The notes beneath the pieces were generated by a model. It searched no databases, had not been told where the DNA came from, and worked only from the letters and a program-made list of their open reading frames with translations. From Chitinophagaceae bacterium (GTDB taxonomy: Bacteria; Bacteroidota; Bacteroidia; Chitinophagales; UBA10324), in the NCBI GenBank assembly GCA_016704325.1, contig JADJAG010000008.1:1-64000 (forward strand): a stretch of DNA of 64,000 nt. The letters are read 5' to 3'. Positions 25,501 to 35,447 of this stretch are shown one piece after another. The translations under genes were made by a program, and so were the position numbers. The number at the start of each line of letters is the position of its first letter. Position 1 is the first letter of the stretch.

Positions 25501-28500
25501 GATCAATACGGATCATCAGCTGATCCGGGTACCGTGTATTGCAACCCGCCTGCTGGATTTGTAAATAACAATACAGACTGCAATGAATCGGATGCGAACA
25601 TTCATCCTGCCGCACAGGAAGTTTGCGATGTAAACGACCTTGATGAAAACTGTAATGGCTTGTCTGACGATGCTGATCCTTCATCAACCGGAAAGATTCC
25701 ATTTTATCCTGATGCTGACCTGGACGGATTTGGTGCTGCTGGTGCTGTCGCTACAGCGTTTTGCACAGCGCCGATCGGATATGCTGCTGTCAATACAGAT
25801 TGTAATGATGCTGCATTCAGTATCAATCCTGCAGCCCCTGACATGTGTGATGGCATTGATAATAACTGTAATGGCACTATTGATGAAAATGCAATAACAG
25901 TAAATGTAACACCGATAGGTCCATTGACAGGATGTAAAAGTGACCTGGTTACACTTACAGCTACCGGTACTAATATTACCAGCTATAAATGGTATAAAGG
26001 AACAAACCCGAATTCAGTTTCCGGGCAAACCAATTCCACCTACACATTATTATACGATAACACCACCGTTAAAGCGGTTGTATCCAATAGCTTTGGCTGT
26101 TCAGCTACATCTAACATAGTTACGATGACCGGCGTACTGCAGCCAAGTTCTGTTATTACTGTTCAAAACAGCGGCAACCTGAATCTTTGCACAGGGCAAG
26201 TATCGCTTACGGCTACCGGTGGCACCAATTTTATCTGGCAATGGTACCGTAATGAGGTGCTGATCAATGGTGCCACTAATGTAAATTATCTTGTAACCAG
26301 TAACGGTACATACACTGTCAAAGTAACCAACCTCACCGGATGTTTTAAGATATCAAACCCTGTGATTGCATTTGGTCAGGCTACCTATTACGCAGATGCC
26401 GACCTTGATGGATTTGGTGATGCCGCAGCTACAGCATCGTCCTCATGCACTCCGATTCAGGGAATGGTGACGAACAACATTGACTGCAATGATGGTAACG
26501 CCGGTATTAACCCTTCTTCACAGGAAATATGCGATATAAATGATGTGGATGAAGATTGCGATGGATTGAATGATGATGCTGACAATTCTGCAACCGGCAA
26601 ACTCATATATTATACAGATACAGATGGTGACGGATATGGTGCTGCCTATCCTGCAGGAACCGCTTATTGCAACCCACCTGCCGGCTTGGTTCAAAATTCC
26701 GGCGATTGCAACGATGCAGCCGATGCAATTAATCCCGGAACCGCAGAAGTATGTGATCCAAACGAAACAGATGAGAATTGCAATGGATTAACAGATGATG
26801 CGGATGTAAATGCAATTGGGAAAATAATTTACTATGCAGATGCAGATCAGGATGGATATGGAGATATCAATGATGCCGGTACAGCGTGGTGTAATGCGCC
26901 ATCCGGATCAGTAACTACCAACAACGATTGTAATGATACTGACGGAACTGTTAATCCCGCAGCATCAGAAATATGTGATGCCAATTCAATTGATGAAGAC
27001 TGCAGCGGGCTGTCGGACAATGAAGACCCTGCAGCGACAGGAAAACTGATCTATTATGCTGATACCGATTTAGATGGATATGGTGCAACAACAGATGCAG
27101 GAATCGCATTATGCCATCCGCTTGCATATATGTCTGTGGATAATAGCGATTGTGACGATGATAACAATGCAGTACATCCCGGTGCAATAGAAATCTGCGA
27201 TGCAAATGAAACCGATGAGGACTGCAATGGTTTGAATGATGACAATGACGCCATTGCAATCGGTAAACTGATTTATTATTCCGATGCCGACAATGATGGT
27301 TATGGAAACCTGCTTGATGCAGGAATTCAATATTGTCACGCTCCTTCCGGAGTTGTGCTTAACAATACCGATTGCAATGATGCAGACCTTTCAATCAACC
27401 CTTCAGCAACTGAACTCTGTGATGCAAATGACGTGGATGAAGATTGTAATGGACTCTCCGATGATTCGGATCCAAACGCTATTGGCCAGGCTATATACTT
27501 TGTTGATGCTGATAACGATGGTCATGGTGACATAGCAGATCAGGGAACTTCCTTCTGCAATCAGCCTGCTTCGATGGTAGCTTCCAACGATGATTGTAAT
27601 GACAATGATGGTTTAATCAATCCATCTGCTACTGAAATCTGCGATGCCAATACAGTAGATGAAGATTGTAACGGACTGGCCGATGATAACGATGTTGCTG
27701 CTTCCGGAAAAACACTCTTCTACATTGATGCAGATCAGGATGGATACGGTGATGTAGCCGATGCAGGAACTGCTGCTTGCATTCCTCCTGCTCTTTTGGT
27801 AAACAACAATACAGACTGCAATGACGCAGACCTTTTGATCAATCCTGCTGCCGTTGAAGTATGTTCTGCCTTCAATATCGATGAAAACTGTAACGGGCTT
27901 ACCGACAATGCTGACCCTGCTGCAATGGGTGCTTCACTTTACTATGCCGACCTTGATCTCGATGGCTTTGGCGATGTGAATGATCCCGGCACTCCTTATT
28001 GTGATCCTGTGGTTGGTGTGGTAAGCAACAACACTGATTGTAATGATGCAGACAATACCATCAACCCTTCAGCAACCGAACTCTGTGATGCAAACGATGT
28101 AGATGAAGATTGCAATGGACTCTCCGATGATTCCGATCCAAACGCAATTGGCCAGGCTATCTACTTTGTTGATGCTGATAACGATGGTCATGGTGACATA
28201 GCAGATCAGGGAACTTCCTTCTGCAATCAGCCTGCTTCGATGGTAACTTCCAACGATGATTGTAATGACAATGATGGTTTAATCAATCCTTCTGCTACTG
28301 AAATCTGCGATGCCAATACTTTGGATGAAGATTGTAATGGCCTTGCTGATGATAACGATGTTGCTGCTTCCGGAAAAACACTCTTCTACGTTGATGCAGA
28401 TCAGGATGGTTACGGTGATGTAGCCGATGCAGGAACTGCTGCATGCCTTCCTCCTGCTCTTTTGGTAAACAACAATACAGACTGCAACGATGCAGACTTA

Positions 28501-31500
28501 TTGATCAATCCTGCTGCTGTTGAAGTATGTTCTGCTTTCAATATCGATGAAAACTGCAACGGGCTTACCGACAATGCTGACCCTGCTGCAATGGGTGCTG
28601 CACTCTATTATTCCGACCTTGATTTGGATGGCTTTGGTGATGTGAATGATCCCGGAATTCCTTACTGTGATCCTGTAGCCGGTGTGGTAAGCAACAACAC
28701 CGATTGCAATGATGCAGACAATACCATCAACCCTTCAGCAACTGAACTCTGTGATGCAAATGACGTAGATGAAGATTGTAATGGACTCTCCGATGATACA
28801 GATCCAAACGCTATTGGCCAGAGTATTTATTATGCTGATGCAGATAACGATGGTCATGGTGATATCACTGATCAAGGTACTTCCTTCTGCAATCAGCCTG
28901 CTACGATGGTAACTTCCAACGATGATTGTAATGACAATGATGCTTTAATCAATCCATCTGCAACTGAAATCTGTGATGCCAATACTGTAGATGAAGATTG
29001 TAACGGACTGGCCGATGATAACGATGTTGCTGCTTCCGGAAAATCACTCTTCTACGCTGATGCAGATCAGGATGGATACGGTGATGTAGCCGATGCAGGA
29101 ACTGCTGCATGCATTCCTCCTGCTCTTTTGGTAAGCAACAATACAGACTGCAACGATGCGGATATCATGATCAATCCTGCTGCTGTTGAAGTTTGTAATG
29201 CATTCAATATTGATGAAAACTGTAACGGGCTTGCTGATAATGCCGACCCTGCAGCAATTGGTGCTGCAGTCTATTATACCGACCTTGATTTGGATGGATT
29301 TGGCGATGTGAATGATCCGGGCACTCCTTATTGTGATCCGGTAGCAGGTGTAGTAAGCAACAACAACGATTGCAATGATGCTGACAATACCATCAACCCT
29401 TCAGCAACCGAACTCTGTGATGCCAATGATGTAGATGAAAATTGTAATGGACTCTCCGATGATACAGATCCAAACGCTATTGGCCAGGTTATCTATTATG
29501 TGGATGCTGATAACGATGGTCATGGTGATCTGGCAGATCAGGGAACTTCCTTCTGCAATCAGCCTGCTTCGATGGTAGCTTCCAACGATGATTGTAATGA
29601 CAATGATGCTTTAGTCAATCCATCTGCTACTGAAATCTGCGATGCCAATACAGTAGATGAAGATTGTAACGGACTTGCCGATGATAACGATGTTGCTGCT
29701 ATCGGAAAAACACTCTTTTACATTGATGCAGATCAGGATGGATATGGAGATGTGAATGATGCAGGAACTGCTGCTTGCATTCCTCCTGCTCTTTTGGTAA
29801 ACAACAATACAGACTGCAATGATGCAGACCTTTTGATCAATCCTGCTGCCATTGAAGTTTGTAATGCATTCAATATTGATGAAAACTGTAACGGGCTTGC
29901 TGATAATGCCGACCCTGCTGCAATTGGTGCTTCACTCTATTATTCCGACCTTGATTTGGATGGATTTGGTGATGTGAATGATCCCGGCACTCCTTACTGT
30001 GATCCGGTAGCCGGTGTGGTAAGCAACAACACCGATTGCAATGATGCTGACAATACCATCAACCCTTCAGCAACCGAACTCTGTGATGCCAATGATGTAG
30101 ATGAAGATTGTAATGGACTCTCCGATGATTCGGATCCAAACGCAATTGGCCAGAGTATTTATTATGCTGATGCAGATAACGATGGTCATGGTGATATCAC
30201 TGATCAAGGTGCTTCCTTCTGCAACCAACCTGCTTCGATGGTGGCTTCCAACGATGATTGTAATGACAATGATGCTTTAGTAAATCCATCTGCTGTTGAA
30301 ATCTGTGATGCTAATACGGTTGATGAAGATTGTAACGGCCTTGCCGATGATAACGATGTTGCTGCTTCCGGAAAAACACTCTTCTTCGCTGATGCAGACC
30401 AGGATGGATACGGTGATGTTACAGATACCGGAAACAGTTTCTGTCATCTTCCATCGGGATCTGTTGCTGATCATAGTGATTGTAATGATAGCAATGCGGG
30501 CATAAATCCTGCTGCTTCTGAGATATGCGATCTAAATGAAACAGATGAAGATTGTGATGGATTGATTGATGAAAATGACCCTTCAGCAAACAGCAGTCTT
30601 ACTTATTATACCGATGCAGACAATGATGGATTTGGATCAATATCTTCCAACGGCGTTCTTTCCTGCAGCCAACCTGTTGGCATGGTTCTTAACAATTCCG
30701 ATTGTAATGACCTGAATGCTTCCATCAATCCTGCAGCATCAGAAATCTGCGATGCCAACCAGGTAGATGAAAACTGTAATGGCCTTGCTGATGATAATGA
30801 TCCTTCAACCTCAGATAAAGCATTGTACTATACAGATGCAGATATTGATGGTTATGGCAGTCCGGCAGATCCAGGTACACTTTATTGTATTGCACCACTT
30901 GGTTTCTCCTCAAACAATAGTGATTGTAATGATTTAAGTGCATCTGTTCATCCTTTAGCACCGGAATTTTGTGATCCAAATGATGTAGATGAGGATTGTG
31001 ATGGACTGGCCGATAATGCAGATCCTTCAGCAATAGGCAAAATCACCTATTATGCAGATCAGGATAATGATACGTATGGTGCAGCTACAGATCCAGGCAT
31101 TGGCTACTGCACGCCACCACCGGCTGGAGTAGTTACCAATAATACGGATTGCAATGATGCAAATGCCGCTATTCGTCCGGATGCAGTAGAGATTTGCGAT
31201 GGCATTGATAACAACTGTAATGGCATTGCTGATGAAAATCTAACCGTTTCCAATCCGATGCCTTCACCGGTTATAACACCTGCAAGTTCTACATCATTTT
31301 GCTTTGACCAAAGTATAACCTTAACAGCAACGGATGGATTTAACCAGTATAGCTGGTCTAATGGCAAGACAGGACTGTCGATAACTGCGAATACCGCGGG
31401 CAATATAACGGTAACAGTAAAAGACAATAACAATTGTTATGGTACCTCCGCACCACTTTTGTTAACCCTTTGGGAACCCGAAGATCCGGTAGTAAGTTGC

Positions 31501-32064
31501 AGTGGTCCGACTACATTCTGTTTGGAAACACCTTCGGTGCTTTCTACTATCTCAGGATATAATTACCAATGGAAGAAAGGAGCCGTAATATTGTCAAATG
31601 CGACCAATCAAACGTATGTGCCCACTTCATCGAGCACTGCATATAAAGTAACAATAACTGATGCCCATGGATGTTCCAAAACATCAGAAGGATTCCCAAT
31701 AACTGTTAATAATGCCACTATACCGATTATTACTGTCAGTGGAGGCACTTCCATTTGTGAAGGTGATACAAGCATATTAACCGCATCTGCAGGCTTTAAT
31801 GCTTACCAGTGGTCTACCGGAGAAACAGCCACTAATATAGTGGTAACACAATCCGGCAATTATGTAGTAACCATAACTGATCAAAATGGTTGTACGGCTG
31901 CTTCATTGCCAAAAACAATAACGGTTAATCCATTACCACAACCGGTGATCACTGCCTCCGGACCTACTTCTTTCTGTGACGGCGGCAGTGTTGTATTGAT
32001 GCGGGAGCAGGATATTCCTCGTATAGCTGGTCAAATGGTAAACTCACGCAAACGTCAAGCATAA
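22582..32064 (+). CDS. Giant secreted MopE-repeat protein, main part (frameshifted before its T9SS tail)
   Basis: 3160 residues in this frame; restoring one G near 31999 joins it to 32322-34925 for about 4114 residues. A Sec signal peptide is followed by an FN3-like strand set (VFLTWKNPSFTNLQYNVYRS) and a hydrolase-like domain with Ser313 in YLTGVSHNGYG. Residues ~590-1103 and ~1266-2885 hold 29 repeats of ~74 residues of the type YYADxDxDGxG...NNTDCND...INPxAxExCDxNxxDEDCNG, the MopE-type metal-binding motif (PF11617), very Asp-rich and with EF-hand-like DxDxDG loops, so calcium binding is likely. Two Ig-like domains divide the arrays and more follow. Probably a cell-surface adhesin or matrix protein. 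Repeats 12-25 form a recent 666-bp tandem array. Confidence 0.85.
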   Translation: MKQKNYRSLLRFALSIVLFITGTSQVANAYLVTELQATYSNGQVFLTWKNPSFTNLQYNVYRSTSPFLSAADLNTSTYLGFVRDNSGKNVRKSTLYSQNFYFKTSSSGSQLASDRGLYVATCTNASNYYYAVMVVTLSNNIEDKSSISAANSLAIPVNETVADPQPVLQHQATENDGTLRYEYALWGNNQETPHFPAFNNAGSYAHNFTVFKSGNSTNKSIYVLFKDDNPFSTAGIKLCTDCNVLKIDDRLPNGVDSYWSGWNENYNMYSTTNPVPTTGVVRMFTQYRLKETLEWVRKSISADSNRVYLTGVSHNGYGALLTSQMWPSQVTAVWVKNPPTVIKPINNSAREEQWSDNAENPNSDFLDPNTGIPIPLWQLFDIGHMYIVNAPRSIPFMGGINGKQDVTVGWVQKYYWYDTVNIARHGGAWYWDQRKHNNTGSTFTDLETTVNYERFTMARSYPAFSYCSINQNPGDGTPSNGDPIGALNGYLDWNDQSIVDNNTNYDITCFVKDMYAGGVLMANQYDSCTTDITFRRLQQFKPFVGQVITWSVRKNGGDVVQSGTTLYAGGPITLYGVKIYRAGSNISMTVPGCTITYYADSDHDGFGSSTDAGTIYCNAPNGLVTNNSDCNDNNVAINPLAQEVCDANDIDEDCDGMADDADASSLGKSIYYADADLDGFGAVMATGTLFCNPPAGYVTIKTDCNDANAAIHPNAQEVCDINLIDENCNGLSDDADPGASGKTIYFADADQDGFGAANTSGTAFCTQPPLTVTGNTDCNDNDAGVNPAATELCAENGVDEDCDGLLDHADPSAAGASLYFVDTDADGYGDASDAGTSYCTPPSGVVSNATDCNDADASVNPAGIEICDPNNTDEDCNGVADNGDPLATGKSSYYTDADGDGFGAVNSTATAYCSAPANFASNNTDCNDANSTVNPASQEVCDINNLDEDCDGLSDDDDNSASGQALYYADADQDQYGSSADPGTVYCNPPAGFVNNNTDCNESDANIHPAAQEVCDVNDLDENCNGLSDDADPSSTGKIPFYPDADLDGFGAAGAVATAFCTAPIGYAAVNTDCNDAAFSINPAAPDMCDGIDNNCNGTIDENAITVNVTPIGPLTGCKSDLVTLTATGTNITSYKWYKGTNPNSVSGQTNSTYTLLYDNTTVKAVVSNSFGCSATSNIVTMTGVLQPSSVITVQNSGNLNLCTGQVSLTATGGTNFIWQWYRNEVLINGATNVNYLVTSNGTYTVKVTNLTGCFKISNPVIAFGQATYYADADLDGFGDAAATASSSCTPIQGMVTNNIDCNDGNAGINPSSQEICDINDVDEDCDGLNDDADNSATGKLIYYTDTDGDGYGAAYPAGTAYCNPPAGLVQNSGDCNDAADAINPGTAEVCDPNETDENCNGLTDDADVNAIGKIIYYADADQDGYGDINDAGTAWCNAPSGSVTTNNDCNDTDGTVNPAASEICDANSIDEDCSGLSDNEDPAATGKLIYYADTDLDGYGATTDAGIALCHPLAYMSVDNSDCDDDNNAVHPGAIEICDANETDEDCNGLNDDNDAIAIGKLIYYSDADNDGYGNLLDAGIQYCHAPSGVVLNNTDCNDADLSINPSATELCDANDVDEDCNGLSDDSDPNAIGQAIYFVDADNDGHGDIADQGTSFCNQPASMVASNDDCNDNDGLINPSATEICDANTVDEDCNGLADDNDVAASGKTLFYIDADQDGYGDVADAGTAACIPPALLVNNNTDCNDADLLINPAAVEVCSAFNIDENCNGLTDNADPAAMGASLYYADLDLDGFGDVNDPGTPYCDPVVGVVSNNTDCNDADNTINPSATELCDANDVDEDCNGLSDDSDPNAIGQAIYFVDADNDGHGDIADQGTSFCNQPASMVTSNDDCNDNDGLINPSATEICDANTLDEDCNGLADDNDVAASGKTLFYVDADQDGYGDVADAGTAACLPPALLVNNNTDCNDADLLINPAAVEVCSAFNIDENCNGLTDNADPAAMGAALYYSDLDLDGFGDVNDPGIPYCDPVAGVVSNNTDCNDADNTINPSATELCDANDVDEDCNGLSDDTDPNAIGQSIYYADADNDGHGDITDQGTSFCNQPATMVTSNDDCNDNDALINPSATEICDANTVDEDCNGLADDNDVAASGKSLFYADADQDGYGDVADAGTAACIPPALLVSNNTDCNDADIMINPAAVEVCNAFNIDENCNGLADNADPAAIGAAVYYTDLDLDGFGDVNDPGTPYCDPVAGVVSNNNDCNDADNTINPSATELCDANDVDENCNGLSDDTDPNAIGQVIYYVDADNDGHGDLADQGTSFCNQPASMVASNDDCNDNDALVNPSATEICDANTVDEDCNGLADDNDVAAIGKTLFYIDADQDGYGDVNDAGTAACIPPALLVNNNTDCNDADLLINPAAIEVCNAFNIDENCNGLADNADPAAIGASLYYSDLDLDGFGDVNDPGTPYCDPVAGVVSNNTDCNDADNTINPSATELCDANDVDEDCNGLSDDSDPNAIGQSIYYADADNDGHGDITDQGASFCNQPASMVASNDDCNDNDALVNPSAVEICDANTVDEDCNGLADDNDVAASGKTLFFADADQDGYGDVTDTGNSFCHLPSGSVADHSDCNDSNAGINPAASEICDLNETDEDCDGLIDENDPSANSSLTYYTDADNDGFGSISSNGVLSCSQPVGMVLNNSDCNDLNASINPAASEICDANQVDENCNGLADDNDPSTSDKALYYTDADIDGYGSPADPGTLYCIAPLGFSSNNSDCNDLSASVHPLAPEFCDPNDVDEDCDGLADNADPSAIGKITYYADQDNDTYGAATDPGIGYCTPPPAGVVTNNTDCNDANAAIRPDAVEICDGIDNNCNGIADENLTVSNPMPSPVITPASSTSFCFDQSITLTATDGFNQYSWSNGKTGLSITANTAGNITVTVKDNNNCYGTSAPLLLTLWEPEDPVVSCSGPTTFCLETPSVLSTISGYNYQWKKGAVILSNATNQTYVPTSSSTAYKVTITDAHGCSKTSEGFPITVNNATIPIITVSGGTSICEGDTSILTASAGFNAYQWSTGETATNIVVTQSGNYVVTITDQNGCTAASLPKTITVNPLPQPVITASGPTSFCDGGSVVLMREQDIPRIAGQMVNSRKRQA
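27355..30420 (+). repeat. 666-bp tandem repeats within the giant gene (four and a half units)
   Basis: Each unit encodes three consecutive MopE-type domains (FCNQP, AACIPPALL, PYCDPV types). The word GTCATGGTGA recurs at 27521, 28187, 28853, 29519 and 30185, exactly 666 bases apart, with only scattered differences. This indicates recent unequal crossing-over. Confidence 0.95.
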
Positions 32065-34150
32065 CTACTTCCGGTATATTCTCCGTTACCGTAACCAATT
32101 CAAACAATTGTACGGCCACTTCAGCGCCTGTAACCGTTACTGAATGGATTCCGGAAGTTCCAACTATTACTACCAGCACTGGCGCAACTACTTTCTGTGC
32201 AAACACCGGTGTTTATCTCAATACAATAAGTGGCGTCAGTTATCAGTGGCAAAAAACTTCTGTTGATATTTCAGGAGCCACTGCACAAAGCTACCTGCCT
32301 ACATCAGGTGGTAGCTATAAAGTGAAAGTTACTGATGTGAATGGCTGTGAAAAGATTTCAGCTACATTCACCATTACTATACTCAATAACCCGGTTCCTG
32401 TAATAACAGGCACCACTACTATCTGTGAAGGATCAACAACTACTTTGAGCTGTGGTTCTTATAGCAGTTATAGCTGGTCAACCGGATCAACTTCATCAAC
32501 TATTGCCCCTTCAACCGCAGGCGACTTTACCGTAACTGTAACGGATGCGAATGGTTGTATTGGTACTTCGGCTCCGAAAACTACTACCATAGTGCCGCTA
32601 CCGGTTCCAGTGATCACCGCACAAAGTGCCACCGAGTTTTGCGATGGTGGTTCAGTGCTACTTGATGCAGGCAGTGGTTATACTTCCTACAATTGGTCGA
32701 ATGTAAAGACTACCCAAACAAATACCATTACCGCTTCAGGAATTTATACAGTAACTGTTACCAACAGCAATGGTTGCATAGGCACTTCTGCTCCTGTAAC
32801 GGTTGATGAGTGGATACCTCCAACACCGGTAATTACAAGCAGCAGTGGCACGTCTACATTCTGTGCCAATGCCGGAATATATCTCACCACCATCGGAGGA
32901 TACAGTTATAAATGGCAGAAAAGTGGTATTGACATTTCCGGAGCTACCCAGCAAAATTATATACCTGCTTCCGGTGGTAACTATAAGGTGATTATTACCG
33001 ATGTGCATGGCTGTTCAAAAACATCAGCTACGTATGCTGTTACCTTACTCAGTAATCCGGTGCCTGTTATTACCGGGCCATCAACTATTTGTGCTGGCAG
33101 TTCTGTTACCTTGAGTTGCGGAACTTTTGTCGGCTACAACTGGTCTAACGGTTCTACTGCTGCAACCATCAACACGAATGTTGCCGATAATTATACAGTA
33201 ACTGTTACTGACGGCAATGGTTGCCAGGGAACTTCTGCCGTAAAAACAACTACCGTGGTGCCCTTGCCTGTTCCGGTTATCACTGCACAGGGACCAACTT
33301 CATTTTGTGATGGAGGTTCCGTTACGCTGGATGCAGGTGCAGGCTATACCAGCTATAACTGGTCGAATGGAAAAACTACGCAAACAAATGCCATTACAGC
33401 GTCCGGAACCTTAACGGTAACTGTTACCAATTCAAACGGTTGTATAGGAACTTCAGCGCCTGTTACTGTGGAGGAATGGATACCTCCTACTCCTGTTATC
33501 AGTTCCAGCAGCGGTGCTTCTACATTTTGTGCGAATGCAGGTGTTTATCTCACTACCATTGGCGGTTATAGTTATCAATGGCAGAAATCGTCGGCGAATA
33601 TTGCCGGTGCTACCCAGCAAAATTATTTCCCGACTTCCGGTGGAAATTATAAGGTGATTATTACCGATGTTAACGGCTGTTCAAAAACTTCCGGCACCTA
33701 TACCATTACCATTAATGCCAATCCGGTACCGGTAATTTCAGGATCAAGTACAATTTGCCAGGGTTCATCTGTTTCTTTGACCTGCGGCACTTTTACTTCC
33801 TATAGCTGGTCAACAGGCGCTACCACTGCTTCCATTAATGTAAGTACAGCCGGCAGCTATACCGTTACAGTCACTGATGGCAATGGTTGTCCCGGAACTT
33901 CAGCACCAAAAGTTACCTCCGTGGTTGCGTTACCGGTGCCCGTAATTACAGCGCAGGGGCCATTACAATTCTGCGACGGTGGTTCAGTTGTTTTAGATGC
34001 AGGAGCCGGTTACAGCACCTATAACTGGTCGAATGTAAAAACAACGCAAACCAATACCATTACTGCATCGGCCACAATTACCGTAACAGTAACCAACAGC
34101 AACGGCTGTGCAGGCACTTCTGCACCGGTTACGGTTGATGAATGGATTCC
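31936..34150 (+). repeat. 666-bp superunits of Ig-like domains
   Basis: The PxPVITA word starts at 31936, 32601, 33267 and 33933: spacings 665, 666 and 666. The one short unit is exactly the one containing the frameshift, so one base is missing there. Each unit holds three Ig-like domains. Confidence 0.9.
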
Positions 34151-34925
34151 ACCTACTCCTGTTGTAACTATTGTAGGGCCATCAACCTATTGCATTAATG
34201 CGGGAACCTATCTTACAACATTAGCGGGTGCCACCACCTATCAGTGGATAAAAGGAACTGCAGATCAGGCAGGCGCTACGAATCAGAACTTCACCCCAAC
34301 TTCTTCCGGTACTTATAAAGTTCGCATCACGGAATCGCATGGATGCAGTAAGACCAGCAGTGGAGTTACGGTTACAGTCAACAATGCACCTACTGCTACC
34401 ATCAGCATTTCAGGCAGTGCGAATATTTGCTCCGGTCAAACGAAAACCATAACAGCGAATACAGGCACAGGCTTTACGTACCAATGGAAACGTGACGGAA
34501 ATAATCTGTCTGGCGCTACTGCTTCCTCCTACGTTGCCGGCATTGCTGGCAGTTATACCTGCGTGGTAAAAAATGCGAACCTTTGTTCCACCACCTCGAA
34601 TACTATCGTGATAACCAGTAACTGCAAAGGCGAAGAAGCGATCACTGCCAATGCAGCAATGGTTACCTGGCAGGTCTATCCAAATCCAACCAGCAACGAC
34701 TTGCATATCAGGATGACGTTTAGTGATATTCAGGAAGGAAATTATGAAATGGAAATCAGGAATATGGTCGGCAGTGTGGTATGGCGGAATAAATCGACGT
34801 TCATTGATTACACCATTGCGGAAGACCTGTTGCTCGAAAGAACATTAAGTGCAGGCAGTTACTTTGTAATCATCCATACAAACAACCAGGTGTATAAATC
34901 ACAGTTTATTATTACCAGAAATTAA
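32322..34925 (+). CDS. Giant secreted MopE-repeat protein, C-terminal Ig-like array and T9SS sorting domain
   Basis: The frame is open from about 32000; the ATG at 32322 is internal, so this is the C-terminal end of the previous entry. It contains consecutive Ig-like domains of ~74 residues with the recurring words FCDGGSVVLDAG, YNWSNGKTTQT, TVTVTNSNGC and TFCANAGVYLTT. Triplets of these domains recur every 666 bp. The last ~80 residues are a type A T9SS sorting domain: WQVYPNPTSNDLHI at the start, then AGSYFVIIHTNNQVYKSQFI. T9SS would carry the protein across the outer membrane, where it is anchored or released. A hairpin terminator follows 20 bases after the stop. Confidence 0.85.
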   Translation: MKVTDVNGCEKISATFTITILNNPVPVITGTTTICEGSTTTLSCGSYSSYSWSTGSTSSTIAPSTAGDFTVTVTDANGCIGTSAPKTTTIVPLPVPVITAQSATEFCDGGSVLLDAGSGYTSYNWSNVKTTQTNTITASGIYTVTVTNSNGCIGTSAPVTVDEWIPPTPVITSSSGTSTFCANAGIYLTTIGGYSYKWQKSGIDISGATQQNYIPASGGNYKVIITDVHGCSKTSATYAVTLLSNPVPVITGPSTICAGSSVTLSCGTFVGYNWSNGSTAATINTNVADNYTVTVTDGNGCQGTSAVKTTTVVPLPVPVITAQGPTSFCDGGSVTLDAGAGYTSYNWSNGKTTQTNAITASGTLTVTVTNSNGCIGTSAPVTVEEWIPPTPVISSSSGASTFCANAGVYLTTIGGYSYQWQKSSANIAGATQQNYFPTSGGNYKVIITDVNGCSKTSGTYTITINANPVPVISGSSTICQGSSVSLTCGTFTSYSWSTGATTASINVSTAGSYTVTVTDGNGCPGTSAPKVTSVVALPVPVITAQGPLQFCDGGSVVLDAGAGYSTYNWSNVKTTQTNTITASATITVTVTNSNGCAGTSAPVTVDEWIPPTPVVTIVGPSTYCINAGTYLTTLAGATTYQWIKGTADQAGATNQNFTPTSSGTYKVRITESHGCSKTSSGVTVTVNNAPTATISISGSANICSGQTKTITANTGTGFTYQWKRDGNNLSGATASSYVAGIAGSYTCVVKNANLCSTTSNTIVITSNCKGEEAITANAAMVTWQVYPNPTSNDLHIRMTFSDIQEGNYEMEIRNMVGSVVWRNKSTFIDYTIAEDLLLERTLSAGSYFVIIHTNNQVYKSQFIITRN

Positions 34926-34943
34926 CCACAGCTTCCGTAAGCT

Positions 34944-34979
34944 TAAAAGCAGCACCAATAAACCGGTGCTGCTTTTTTA
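34944..34979 (+). terminator. Intrinsic terminator after the first giant gene
   Basis: Stem AGCAGCACC / GGTGCTGCT (34948-34956 with 34965-34973), eight-base loop, followed by six T. Confidence 0.9.
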
Positions 34980-35447
34980 TTATTACTGATGCATCTGTTT
35001 ACTAAAGGTAGACGAAGCATTCCTGCAGTTAAGGCAAGTCATCAGTATATTATTTTGCCATTGTTTCAATTTATTAAGAAAAAACAACTCCAACCTATGC
35101 AACAGGTAGCAGGCTAAGCAATTAAAAAAGATACCTCTGCTTCTATTGGACACGTCACACTACATTAATTTACATATACTCCCTAATGCGATAAATATAC
35201 TGTTGATTAAATGAGGGTATTAAATTCAGCATTTATTACATAAGAATTACCGGCAAACAAACGTTGCATGTCAACCCTACAAATTCATATTCTTTTCAAT
35301 AACAATATATAAACTGTGATTCATCCTGAGCGTTGAAATTAGTTAGTTCATTCACCAATAATCATTCTTAAATCGACAGGAAACTTACCCTTGCGCAACA
35401 AATTTTGACATGAACCGTAACGGTGGGCTAATATTCACCAAACCCCC
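34980..35447. other. Gene-free leader of the second giant gene
   Basis: AT-rich; I see no gene, repeat or clear promoter. Its only notable feature is a short GACCGTAACGGT-like palindromic patch near 35410-35425. Confidence 0.4.

Noticed and set aside
23550..31433. Numerous open frames on both strands inside the giant gene
   Set aside because: They recur with the nucleotide repeat and lack start signals; they are shadows of the repeat coding sequence.
22582..34925. Calling the two halves of the giant as separate genes
   Set aside because: The 665/666 spacing shows one missing base; the second half has no signal peptide, while the first has no sorting domain.
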